NCBI GenBank assembly: GCA_024364805.1
Contig: CM044518.1
Location: 21,767,734 to 21,794,260 of the forward strand
Direction of reading: 5' to 3'
DNA: 26,527 nt
Source of the DNA: Euprymna scolopes
Lineage: Eukaryota > Mollusca > Cephalopoda > Sepiida > Sepiolidae
Positions 1 through 10,530 of this stretch are shown in pieces (the first letter of the stretch is position 1; every line of letters begins with the position of its first letter). The notes below the pieces were generated by a model. That model was not told the DNA's origin. It made no database searches and was given only the letters and a program-made list of their open reading frames with translations. The position numbers and the translations under genes are program-made.

Positions 1-490
1 TTACATTCAGCAACATGGGAAACTACTATATAGACATACAAAGTTTTTGTTGAGAAATATGAGAAAGATGCCAGAAAAAAGGGCGTTTTAAGCTAAAAAA
101 TCCCCGGGGAACGCAAACCAGACTTTTGCCAGTGTCACCCATACCGAATTTCTATTAAGAACAAAGCCCCCTACATTAAGTTTCAGAAAAATCTAAGCGA
201 TGGATCAAATGTTATGTGACAAAAAAGTGTCATTTTTTGTCATTTTTGACCCCACCCCTTTTTTTTTGACTCCGGGCAAAACAGGATTTTTCTCGAAGAA
301 AAAAATACTATGCACATTTATATATTAAAATATAATTTGTGACAAAATTTCAGGAAAAACTAATTGACGTTTATACGTCAATCATCCGGACTAACCGAAA
401 GACGGACCCATTGAAAACATAGGTCCCTTACTGATAGATCGGGGGACAAAAATGTTGCTCCATACACCTTGCTTAAAAAAAAATAAAATG
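1..490. other. Non-coding repeat-like flank
   Basis: No open frame or known family is visible. The stretch has homopolymer runs of T and A, a small inverted motif 'gacgtttatacgtc' near 366-379, and a phrase around 400-450 mentioning 'ggacccattgaaaacat' that has the look of a dispersed repeat. It leads directly into the U2-like cluster. I cannot assign it to a class. Confidence 0.3.
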
Positions 491-494
491 TAAA

Positions 495-543
495 TGTGTT
501 ACAGACCAACCGATGGAGTGAGTTGTAAGCGACTAAAAATGCC
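495..543. repeat. Left direct repeat flanking the U2-like cluster
   Basis: The segment reads 'gtgttacagacc', then 'ggagtgagt', 'gcgact' and 'aaaaatgcc'. The same order of words returns at 1427-1515 ('gtgttacggacaga', 'ggagtgact', 'gcgac', 'aaaaaagcca') on the other side of the U2-like cluster, in the same orientation. This is either a repeated terminal module of one composite element or two neighbouring copies of a common repeat. The match is imperfect and judged by eye. Confidence 0.5.
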
Positions 544-1360
544 TTAGCATGGAAGGGTTTCCCCTTCCATTGGCAAGGAAAAGTTACAAATGTAAGTGCA
601 GCATCTCTTTAGAACAGCTACTACACGTTGATCTCAGCTATGTGGCTAAGGAAAAGTTACACACGTAAGTAGAGAATGTAGTAAGGACAGATACTACACT
701 TTGATCTTGGCCAAAATGCGTTTTTATTTGCTCTCCCACCGAGCAAATTAGGCACCATACCTATTTTTAATGTACGGATAGAAGGGAAAATGAGGAGCTC
801 CCCCGGGGAGTAGGGGAGCTGGATGCTTACAATTCGTATGAAGGGTTGCCCCTACAATTACCAAGGACTTATATGTAGGGGTGGTATTTATTTGCTACCA
901 CACCGAGCAAATTATGCACACCCCCAATTTTTAATGTGAGAAGTGGCGCGGAAAGGGGACCAACTCCCTGGGGAGTAGGTGAGCTGGATAATGACAATTG
1001 GTATGACGGATTGCCCCTACATTGACCCACCTCTTATATGTGGGGTGTCCCCCACATACGGTTTTTGCTTGCAGTATCTGCCGGATCAGATACTACTCTT
1101 TGATCTTGGCCAAAAGGCCAAGAAAAGGGTATTTATTTGCTCCCCCACCGATCAAATTAGGCACAAGATCGATTTTAATGTGAGGATTGAAGGAGAAATG
1201 GGGACCAACTCCCCGGGGAGTAGGGAAGCTGAATAGTGACAATAGGTGTGAAGGGTTGCCCCTACATTGACCAAGGTCTTATATGTGGGGCTTTGCTAGC
1301 AGTATCTACCGGAATAGATACTACAGTTTGATCTTGGCCAAAAGGCCAAGAAAAACTTTA
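541..1360 (-). repeat. Cluster of U2-snRNA-headed tandem repeats
   Basis: On the minus strand this region carries four segments resembling the 5' end of U2 snRNA, near 609-650 (degenerate), 684-718, 1085-1126 and 1312-1355. The plus strand shows 'gatcttggccaaaaggcc', the complement of the conserved U2 5' stem region, next to 'agatactac', the complement of the branch-point recognition element GTAGTA. Two near-complete units run about 887-1129 and 1130-1356, roughly 230-240 bp each. Each has a shared body with 'ttatttgct', 'accgagcaaatta', 'ttttaatgtg', 'ccggggagtagg' and 'gggttgcccctaca'. A headless copy occupies about 721-886. The body does not match U2 3' domains that I can recall, so these look like snRNA-derived SINE-like or satellite units rather than functional U2 genes. 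SINEs with snRNA-derived heads are known in other animals; membership in such a class is inference. Confidence 0.72.
1085..1126 (-). ncRNA. U2 snRNA 5'-end-like segment (best copy)
   Basis: Read on the minus strand, this begins with a 'ggccttttggccaagatc' core and continues into 'agtagtatctga'. It is colinear with the 5' stem I and branch-point recognition region of metazoan U2 snRNA. The expected order is kept with only a few substitutions: one in the loop arm, one insertion before GTAGTA. The downstream Sm site and stem-loops III and IV are not recognisable, so this is a pseudogene-type head, not a functional snRNA gene. Confidence 0.7.
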
Positions 1361-1426
1361 TAAGCTAAGAACAGCATTTATTAATAACATACCTTTGATC
1401 TGAACCAAAAAGGACAAGCAAAAAAG

Positions 1427-1515
1427 TGTTACGGACAGACCGACCGACTGTCCGACCGACCGACCGACTGACGGAGTGACTTATTGAGTCGCTTGCACGC
1501 GACAAAAAAGCCACT
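1427..1515. repeat. Right direct repeat with ACCG/GACC microsatellite
   Basis: This is a short tetranucleotide-like run of 'gaccgacc' units (about 1437-1470) followed by 'ggagtgact', 'gcgac' and 'aaaaaagcca'. It mirrors, in the same orientation, the module at 495-543. The tetranucleotide expansion is the main difference between the two copies. Confidence 0.55.
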
Positions 1516-1599
1516 CTAAAAAAAAACACTACAGCTTTATTCAAAAGCTTCTTTTTTTTTAAGGAAAATTATTCAAGTTATTTGATTATGTAGGAGAAC

Positions 1600-2290
1600 T
1601 GACATTTATGCGATGTAGCCGCTCTCACTCTCAATCACTGCGCCGTACGTGGTCGGAACTTGGAACATGCCCTTGCCACAAGTTCAGTTGGGAGCTCGGA
1701 GAATTCTCGGCGGATGGCGGCGATCATACAAGCTTTGATATCGTGCGAGGTCATGTTGGTGATGTTCTTGACCTATGACGAACCGAAGTAGTCCAGCGGG
1801 TTCAGGTCGGGAGGGAAGGGGGCCAGTGAGAAAAGGCTACAAACTCGTAGCACTCTTTCTGGAGCCACACCTTGGTCTCTTTGGACTTGTGTATCAGCAC
1901 TGTCATGCTGCTACACCAATGTTCTGCCAGCGCCCACTAGATTGCACCAGGTAATCACCACATTCTTCAGCACATCCAGGTACAATTTCGTGTTGACTTT
2001 CAAACCGACTTCGGAGATGTGAAGTGGCATAATATAGCCCTCACTTGAAACCACACAAAAAACCCATGACCGTGGCCAGACCATGTATTGAGCTGTGCCC
2101 TCAAGCATTGAACCGTCCGGGTTTTCATTTGGAGGATGCTGGCAATGGTCCGGTTGTCATAACTTGGATCGGTAGTGAGGATGAGTTCTACAGCGACGCA
2201 TCTCTGATCTCGATCGTTGAACACTGTGCCGCTTTCAGATATGTAGAAGGCTTCTACCTCTCTTGTGATGTGTACACAACTGTCAAACTA
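1600..2290 (-). pseudogene. Decayed mariner-like transposase (probable DD37D type)
   Basis: The minus strand encodes broken pieces of a mariner-superfamily transposase, the DDE/D-fold enzyme that cuts and pastes the element at TA dinucleotides. In order on the minus strand one reads 'SWVFCVVSSEGYIMPLH' and 'EVGLKVNTKLYLDVLKNVV' (about 2080-1930). A QxDSA-like second catalytic block follows (about 1911-1896), then 'KVWLQKECYEFVAFSHWPP', 'PDLNPLDYF' with the third catalytic Asp (about 1810-1780), and 'ITNMTSHDIKACMIAAIRRE'. The series ends in a frame closing near 1606. A stop sits where Trp is expected before QxDSA, and the pieces lie in more than one frame, so several lesions have accumulated. 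The N-terminal DNA-binding part is missing or unreadable beyond about 2270. The 'DLNPLD' ending and the spacing of roughly 37 residues suggest a DD37D group. No convincing terminal inverted repeats were found. Confidence 0.85.
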
Positions 2291-4580
2291 GTAGATGATT
2301 AGCAACAAAAAAGAAAACCGGTTTTCATCTAACGGAAATGGAATCATATATTTTTTATGAGAATAATTTTGTTATTTGACTTTGTATAATGTTCAACAAT
2401 TGATCGGAGCTGAAGGCACAATAACAAGTAAAATTAAATATTATGTTTGACTTTTGAATTTATACTGGAAAGAGTATTCAGGAATGTTAATATAATGCAA
2501 AATATATGCAAGTCTTAACTGAATCTGCCTTACGTACTGATTCTGATAACTTATCTGCGTCTTTTTAAAAAATATTTTTCTTATTTTGTTCTAGCTAACA
2601 ATTCTAGCTACCGGATTCTAAACATCCACCTGCTACCTCACACATTCCAACCAATACATTTATTTAAAGATTCTAAAAGTACCTTAAAGTGCAACTGTTT
2701 CAATCTCCATTGCACTTTGGTCACCGGGTATATCTTACACTGTTGTTGAAATTTGTTTTTACAGGTAAAGTTGCTGCTATAATCACTGAAATAACTTGGT
2801 ACATTTTTCAAGGACTTGCTACTACATTCAGTATTAAAAATTTTACCGATGATCACGTGGAGACATACATTCAATTGTGTCACATTATATAGCAGCTGTT
2901 CCTCAATTAATCTTACAACTAGATATCAGGTGGTCGGCATTTTTATTTATCTGTGACAGGAACTAAAATCATTCACCTTCTTAAAATCATGGACCAGAAA
3001 GTCTAGGGCCAGGCAAGCACTGTGAATATTATATGTCCATCGTTTCATTAAATCATAGTGACCTACCGTTCTAAATTACATTGAATTGTGTAGTCTCCTA
3101 CAAAGTTAAAGTTGCCAAGCAAGTCCAGCGAAATCGCAATGCCCCTCTTTTTTAATTGTCTTATGTACCGACGTATAAGGGGAGGCATCTACTCCTTTGT
3201 AAGAGTTATTCTTAGTGATGAAGCGATTCCAATATTTTCCGACTCCGATGCAATTACCGAGTTCATACTTAATAACCGATTCCGATATGATTACAGATTC
3301 CAATTCATTATCAGTCTCAAAATATGTAATTATAGAGTTCTTATTTTTACTCCAATTTCCATAAATACTTATGTTAAATATGTAGATATTTTTACAAACA
3401 TAAAAACACACTTGTGGGGAAATGATCCTTAGGTGTTAAGATTTACTGGTTGTCTTATATGAATAAATATTCATTTTTAAACATTATTAATTACGGTAGA
3501 ACATGTTGTTTTAATCAAAATCAAATTTTAAAAAAAATTGACAATGAGAAGAATCGTTTTTGGCATCAGAAAATAGTCACATATTTTTCCGATTCCGATA
3601 CCCTCAACAGTTCCGATTTTCACAATCTGAATCGTCGCAACACTAGTTACTCTATTCATCTTGAATTCACAAATTACTACGCCGAGTTATTAGCAGATGC
3701 CCAGTCGATACTATGCTTCGAGTCGTTGGTAAAACTCAGGATATAATTGAACTTTATCTTTCAACCCATGACGGAACACTATAATAATTATATTTCTAAA
3801 TTTGATTATCCCTATTGATGTTTTTGTAATCCTTTAGTAATATCTATTAAGTTTTCCATTGTTCATTTTTAAGAATCTCTCTGTCTCTAATAGTGTATTT
3901 CTTTGTGATATTGGGATTTTCAAATAACCTGGGAACGATATTTTAACATTACTCTAACTCTAAAAAGATTGTCAGCGTTGTATAATTCTTTTAGGTAGAG
4001 GACGTCTCATTTAGAAGAGTGGTTACAGCGTGTTGAGATACCAAACGTTGCAAGAAAGTAACGTAGTCTCCGAATAATGTGTATAGATATTGAAACGTGG
4101 AAAGGCACTAAAGGTTATATAATTGTGCTTGGGTTTTGTCAAAAGAAAACCTTCTTCGCGGGGCTTAATTCTTTTACTCTGACTCGGGGAACACTCAGGG
4201 GAATCTAATATGGTACGTTATAAAGTACAATTAAAATGTTAAAATGCAAGATGCGATATTATTCGTATTGTGATTGCTGTGAAAAGCTGTCAGCGAGAAA
4301 CCAATGAGTGATTAGTGGAAACGAATTATATTGAAAATTGTACGGGGTAAAATACAATGGAGCTGTTAAGACCCAAGGCATGTGGGTTGTTATTATTTTA
4401 TGTAAGTGATGAAATCTAAACAGAAATCTCCCGATAATAATAATAGGTATTCATTGTATGAAGTTGTATCAGTAAAACAGAATTACAGAGGGAAGAAACA
4501 TTGTTCAATATCTACAATATTCTCTCAGTCTATTGTATTTATTTATTTAATTTTCTATATATCTACATATATGTATACGT
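2290..4580. other. AT-rich DNA without recognisable genes
   Basis: Short open frames occur here (for example around 3112-3432) but none has a family motif, and they overlap frames on the other strand, as expected for AT-rich non-coding DNA. The only structure I see is a loose cluster of 'gattccgat' and 'gactccgat' words at about 3235-3300 and 3590-3630, noted as a separate finding. Confidence 0.5.
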
Positions 4581-4582
<2 letters not shown>

Positions 4583-4621
<39 letters not shown>

Positions 4622-4646
4622 ACGTATGATTATGCATATATATACC

Positions 4647-4728
<82 letters not shown>
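4583..4728. repeat. (TA)n microsatellite
   Basis: Nearly pure TA dinucleotide runs occupy about 4593-4616 and 4650-4727, separated by a short imperfect stretch with 'tacgtatga' and 'taccca'. The apparent Tyr/Ile-rich frames on both strands across this tract are artefacts of the repeat. Confidence 0.97.
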
Positions 4729-4729
<1 letters not shown>

Positions 4730-4731
<2 letters not shown>

Positions 4732-7135
4732 TAATTCACATCATAGATCAAGTTAATTATTCTATCTGATATTACACTGAGATAATACTTTCACGATGAT
4801 CGTAGCCAAAAAGGTAAACTTCAATATTAAGGGAAATAGAAATATGTTTAATGATTACACTTAAATTCTGTAAATCAATATACATATACACATATATTTA
4901 ATTAAAGAAAATAGGTTTATTCCCTTAATCCATGGCTCATATCACCAGAGAAAATTATATGAAATTAGCAACATGTTCAGATATGAATAAACCAGTGATT
5001 TGCTTTCAGCACATATATTGAAAATGATATTTAAATGGAGAACAAGAGTCATAGAAAAATAATTTCACCAACCTGGGCAGTCAATTATCAGAATGAAGCC
5101 AATATTTTCAGGGAAATTACTGCCAGGTCGGAGGAGGTTTGGTCCAAGGTAAAAACAGTAATCCGATATATCATGAATGTTTGGTTGCCCCATACTGTGA
5201 TTTCGAAGGGCATACGAAATTGTGTTTCTCATCGGCGATATAAGGATCCGTTGGTAGAAGAAATCCAAAATCCTTGAGGGTACGGAGATAGTGCATACAA
5301 ATTTGAGTCAATGTTCAATTCAATTGCATATATTCATGTCGATAATCAAATACGTGTATACGTGCGTAAATTTCCAAACTCTTATACGTTGAGGTGTGTG
5401 TGTATATTTTGAATGCGAGAATTTTCAAACAATACATTTTCAACTTTAATCATCACAGCGTACCAGAACAAATCGGCCAGCAATGAACTCAACCAACTGG
5501 AAATGGAACTTTGAATCTCCAAATAAGAAAGTTCTGAGAACATTGAACAGAATGAACAGTTGGAGATAAGTCATATACCATCCACTTAGACTATGCAATT
5601 CTTACAACTTCGTAGCTTGAAAACGGAGCCATAAAACCTAATCGAGAGATATGGGACAAAGAACGAGAAACAAGCAAGCTTAGAAATTAATGCCCCTAAG
5701 GATGCTAGATTAAACTTAGCTGAGAATGAAAGATGTAACGAAATACCAAGGTCTTATGCACACGAAAAGAAACTGGAATTTTAGGAAGATATTTACGATC
5801 GTAGTAAATATAAGAAAAACTGGACTCATGAAAACAAATCTCCCAATTTATATGGCGAAGATACCCGGTAAGCTAAGTACAAGACAGACTGAAATGATTC
5901 CACTTAAATGTACGGTTAGGATCTTCATAAGATCTCTCGGTTGGCATATATGAGATAGCGAGTAAATGTTTGGTATCCGGTAGGATGCCACATTAGTCAA
6001 GCTAATCAGATTTTTGTAAAATTTAATAATTTTATTCACATTATAAGGATAGGAACGAAATTTACGAAAATTATACAATTATTATCGAATGCAGGATGAG
6101 TTCAATTCATATTACACACGCCATTGCTTTACGATAATTTACGATCACTTATTACTATAGACCTAAAACCACACATAAATAGCAAATATAGCTATTAACA
6201 ACAAGGTTTTTTTTACGCATTGACCACTACTATAGTTAGTTCCTTCAGCTATAATTGGAACCGAAACCAAAACTGACAAAGAATTCTTGGTAAAATTATT
6301 TATTACAAGAAATAGAAGGGCATAAGAATTAAACGACAGACACTCAAATGAAAAAAGATGTAAGCATGTCGCACTAAATTACACACCTTCTATCGTGTTT
6401 AAATATAGATACTATAATCAGAGTTTATTTGTAACTTGAATGAAACAACCTTAATTCAAACGATCCACCTGCTGTTTCATCCCTGTTTCTCCTTTACGTA
6501 CAATGGATTATATATAAAATAACACCTACGTTGCATATTAATATATAGATTGTTTGTAAAAAAAGTAATACCGTTGATTTTGTATATGTTATTTATCTTA
6601 AAACCTGCAAGAATATGTTTTTGTTTCGTCATGTATTTTATGAAGAATCCATCAGAATCCTATGAATAGTACAATTAGTGATCTTGATAAGTCAGTTAAT
6701 AAACATCAAGATAGCCTGCATTATCTGATATTTGCATGATTTCCAGTGTTCTTCCAAGTGGAATGAGTTGTTAATTTGCTATGTAAACTTTCACTCCTTC
6801 CGATAATGACCCCTTATCAATCTGACTTATTTGTAATTATTAGAGATGTTACAGGAAAAATTAATCATGTGTCTGAAGCAATGAATGACCTAAGCGACCA
6901 TATTATACTTCATTGGATGGCGGCAAATAAGAGAAATTAATCTGAACACTTTCCCTTAAATAAGAACTTACCAAAAATCTCGGTTACCGAACATTATTAG
7001 ATAACTTACACTTATAATATAATTTGAACACTCATCGCTTTTAGAAAAAAAAGTACCACTCCTATAGTTATGCTACTTCTAAACCCTGTTCATGTATTGA
7101 GCACTGTTGATGTTAATGGTAAGAAAAAATATATA
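4730..7135. other. AT-rich DNA without recognisable genes
   Basis: A frame at 5035-5277 (80 codons) is the longest plausible one, but its product matches no family that I know and has no intron or promoter context. The stretch 5450-5800 has somewhat less extreme composition, as an old coding or repeat remnant might, but no motif stands out. I see no RNA gene, tandem repeat or terminal repeat here. Confidence 0.45.
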
Positions 7136-8271
7136 CACTGCGTGTCAAATTATTAAGGAGATAGCACGTTTTTACCAGTTTCAGAGACTTTCAGTTAGTT
7201 TCGTATCAAAAGCTTCGGAAACGTTGGCAATGCTAAGTTTCGCATACTGTGTAAGTTTCGTACTGTTCCGCGACATGTAAACAACTTGCTACCGTAATTG
7301 CTGAATCTAAGGTATTTTAGATGTGTCAAATTATTAACAAGACAGTTTGTCTCGTCAATAAAGTGGGTCATACAGGTGGTTTGAGTTGTTTGGAAAAGAG
7401 TACTATTGCTATTAACAAAAGTAAAATCTACCCTCAAAATATCGAAAATTATAAGAAGGTACACACACACTGTGAAGAACTTTGTCAAGGACCCTAGAAA
7501 AGTACGTAAGAGAACAACATGAAAACGGAGTTTTCCAAAGTTTTTTTTAGAGATGAAGTGCGTGTCACTTTTGATGGCCGATATGGCTGGAGCAAGGGAT
7601 GGAACCTAGATGGAAGACATTGTCATCATCGTTTAAGGCGAACAGAACGTGGTGGGGGATAATGATTTGGGTTGGTATTATCGGACGTACTTTAGTTGGC
7701 CCATGGACAGCCCCAGAAGGTGTAAAAATGACGTCAAATGCATACATAGCTTTTCTGAAGGAGCAATTTGAGCCGTGGCTGAAGAAGTAACGGTTGAAGT
7801 TCAGAAAAAAAACATTATTTTTATGCAGGATAATTCACCCTCGCAGGCAACAAACAAAGGCAAAGGATAATTGCAACAACTGGGATCCTCTGGGCAACGA
7901 AAGATGGATTGGCATGCGAATTCACCAGATTTTAACCCTACTAAGAACCTTTGGAGTATCGTGATTCAACGCCTTTTTGCAAGGTGACGCCAATTTAAGA
8001 GCAAAGATGTGTTGTGGAACGCTCTACAAGAGGTATCGCAAGGAATAACTGTTGACAAGATTACAAACTTTAAATGGACCACCATCTTTAATAAGTGGTT
8101 CATAAAAAAGGATCACATATACCCTACTAATTATGTCAACGTAGAAATTGATATGTAGTCATTGTGTTCTAATTATTGTTCCTGGGTTATTAAACGTTTG
8201 AAAATTATTTCAATAAACAAATTATGTGTATATGTCGTTTTTCTCAACCTCGTTAATAACTGGACACACTA
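7136..8271 (+). mobile_element. Tc1/mariner element, old and broken
   Basis: The ends carry matching inverted termini. The left reads 'gcgtgtcaaattattaagg' (about 7140) and the right, read on the minus strand, 'gtgtgtccagttattaacg' (to about 8269). These differ at a few positions over some 20 bases. TA dinucleotides lie at both edges. A plus-strand transposase relic fills the right two thirds. The left third holds no readable transposase N-terminus. A second copy of the terminal motif, 'gtgtcaaattattaac', lies at 7323, about 185 bp inside the left end. That resembles the repeated binding-site layout of IR/DR-type Tc1 elements, but a matching inner copy on the right is not clear. The element is old, judging from the terminal divergence and the coding damage. 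Confidence 0.85.
7549..8158 (+). pseudogene. Tc1/mariner transposase, broken C-terminal two thirds
   Basis: The catalytic domain reads in order: 'RDEVRVTFDGRYGW' (first Asp block, about 7549), 'WWGIMIWVGIIGRTLVGPW' (about 7647-7705), 'APEGVKMTSNAYIAFLKEQ', 'FMQDNSPSQA' (second Asp, about 7820-7850), 'DFNPTKNLWSIVIQRLF' (about 7928-7978) and a C-terminal tail ending in 'NYVNVEIDM' at a stop at 8156-8158. The third catalytic acid, normally Glu in the P-I-E-N-L-W motif, is Lys here (P-T-K-N-L-W), so the enzyme would be inactive even without its frame breaks. At least one frameshift lies near 7660, a stop follows 'EPWLKK' near 7788, and further frame changes follow. The family normally has about 340 residues; the first 120 or so are not recognisable. 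Confidence 0.85.
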
Positions 8272-8734
8272 AAATCAATAGATATTCCTATCTTTTGTCA
8301 TAATTTCACTGATACTGCTTCAAGTACATTTATTTACTGACTGGGTACCTGAATCGTATTGGAAGTACTTTCACAATGTTTCATGGATTTTTTAATAACT
8401 AGTTCCTTAAATATTGTAAAAACTAGACTACCTGTTACCCGTTAGGTCAGTATGTTAGATTAGCTATGGAATTCATGTGTGAGCGTGCCACTTGTGACGA
8501 AAAAAAAATATTTTTTTACATAACAGAAACACTTCTATGAAAGTATGTTTAAATGAAAAAAGAATATATATAGATTTATATGAGTCGTTATGTTTATTGT
8601 AATTGATAATTTTTGAAAAAAAATTACAGTTACTGTATTATAAGTGGTTGGTCATACTTGTAGGTAAATGTGTACTTAACAGATACAATAATACTTATTA
8701 TAGTAAAATAAAAAAAAAATTGATATAACTGCTT
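8272..8734. other. AT-rich spacer
   Basis: Homopolymer A/T runs and no recognisable gene or repeat family. Confidence 0.4.
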
Positions 8735-9061
8735 TTTTTTTTACATCGTTCATTTCTGTATTACGTTTAAGTTATTTTTCACCCCACTCTTCCCATGTTA
8801 AAAAATAATTTCGAAATAATAACGTTAATATTTCAGCGTCCTAATTGTACTTTTGTTTTTTAAACCCTACACTTCCCATGTTAAATAATAATTTCGAAAT
8901 ATTAACGTTAATATTTCAGCGTCCCAATTGGTCTTTTTTCGCGTTTAAATTATCCAAATAAACAATTGTTAATACGTTCTTCTTTTTTTGTTTACATCGC
9001 CCATTTCTGTATTATGTCCCAAGTTAAATAAAGAGTGCGAAATAATAACGTTAATATACCA
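8735..9061. repeat. Short direct repeats, nested
   Basis: A module with 'tcccatgtta', 'tttcgaaat', 'taacgttaatatttcagcg' occurs at 8791 and again at 8874 with very few changes, and a third, more divergent copy lies at about 9017-9061. A longer module starting 'tttacatcg' and 'catttctgtatta' at about 8741 is repeated at about 8992. So a unit of about 83 bp was duplicated inside a larger unit of about 250 bp. The function is unknown. Confidence 0.75.
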
Positions 9062-9238
9062 GTTCGCAGTTCTTACGCGCATGGGCAACCGGATGTCGTA
9101 AACCGGAAAGTTGGTTATTTACATCGGTACAAGTTCATATGAGTTTTATAATTATACAGATGTAAACTCGTTAATAATTTGATACGTATGTATATACGTA
9201 TGTGTATATGTATATAATTCAGATAAGGTAGTGTTTGA

Positions 9239-9242
<4 letters not shown>

Positions 9243-9332
<90 letters not shown>
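9243..9332. repeat. (TA)n microsatellite
   Basis: An uninterrupted alternating A/T run of about 90 bases. The minus-strand Tyr/Ile frame across it is an artefact. Confidence 0.98.
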
Positions 9333-9334
<2 letters not shown>

Positions 9335-10274
9335 GGGTGTATTAAGCGCAGTTTTTGCCATTTAGAACTGATTTAAATCTTCACCGATCACTCAGTTTTC
9401 GACCAAATTTCAAACAATTCTTAGAACTTGTAGATCACTTTCTCAGCTATATTGTAAAAGCATTGTTGTCAATTTTCGTTCAGTAAAACAAAAGTTCTGT
9501 TGAATTTTCTGGTGTTCAAAATCGTTTAAATATGTAAGAACGTTAGGAAAGCTTTTTAAAACTGGTTATGATAGCAACCACGTGACTTCAGCGACTACTG
9601 TTTCTATAAATTAATTGCTGACGCGGAAATAAAGGAAACAAATTAAGAAGAGAATAGGAAAAATAAAAGGGAAGCACCATGGAAAAGTTTATGAAAGCAG
9701 ACGAGTGGCGTACAGTGTTATTACATATTTGTTTATAGGGGGCCAAAAAATAAAGCTCAGATTTAACAAAGAGCAACGGAATATATTGTAAGCCTGAAAA
9801 CTCGATTACAATAGAAAAATGCGAGCATGAAAGGTAATATGGTTAAGCTTAAACATGGAAATGTAAAGGACTAGTTGTTAAAACTAGAAAAACCGACGAG
9901 ACATTCTACTGAAAAACATAGTAAATTTATAACTTAAAATATTGCAACATAAATAATGTTTGTAAAATTCAATTTTTCAATTAATAAAATTAGATATTCA
10001 TGCCGAGCACCCAGGCTAGGATATTAATAAATACGAGTCGTTAAAGGTGTACAAACATTGTTGTTAATTACATTATTATAGAGATCAAATTTAAGTTATA
10101 TCAGGCGATTAAGAAAGTTTTCGCGGTTTTTATGTTTTAAAGTCAGACTAGCGGGGCTAAACCGGCGTTGCTCGGAACCGTATAAACAATGAGAAAATTG
10201 AAATTGATTTTGAACATATTTTTTATTCTTCTGATAGAGGGATTTTTAATGTTTATATATCATTTCCTTTTTCG
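9333..10274. other. Non-coding DNA, with one degenerate 53-bp-type monomer
   Basis: No gene is recognised. Around 10145-10172 the words 'gactagcgg' and 'ccggcgttgctcgg' resemble the core of the 53-bp minisatellite ('ctagcagaat', 'ccagcgtcgcccgg') in the orientation seen at 20590-21018. It may be a lone, decayed monomer. Confidence 0.35.
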
Positions 10275-10530
10275 AGCAAAATAATAATTTACCTACCCTA
10301 GGACGGCTATTATACGTATCAAATATTTGTACCTTTTCTAGGATGAGTATTTTATACCATATATACGAAATAATGTTTCCTTTTCGGGGATGGGTAATAT
10401 ACAACACATATTTAAAATAATTTTACCTACACTCTGACAGGTAATAAGAATACATACACGAAACAATTTCACATACTATCGAGAGGTATTGTACACCATG
10501 TTTAATAATTTCTGTCATAACGACGCGTAC
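10275..10530. repeat. Degenerate tandem array, about 45-bp monomer
   Basis: Five to six related segments follow each other, with recurring words such as 'aataattttacctac', 'ttctagga', 'gtattttataccatat' and 'atacgaaa'. The spacing is irregular (40 to 47 bp) and the monomers have diverged strongly, so this is an old array. It runs into the 154-bp array without a gap. Confidence 0.6.

Noticed and set aside
684-1355. Functional U2 snRNA genes
   Set aside because: Only the 5' domain is present. No Sm site or 3' stem-loops can be recognised in order, and the bodies are foreign.
2045-2302. Plus-strand open frame of 85 codons
   Set aside because: It is opposite the mariner-like transposase relic, whose minus-strand motifs are clear.
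4406-4751. Tyr/Ile-rich open frames
   Set aside because: They are translations of the (TA)n tract.
5035-5277. Open frame of 80 codons as a host gene
   Set aside because: No motif, no neighbouring exon, and an equally open frame on the other strand. It is not enough to call a gene.
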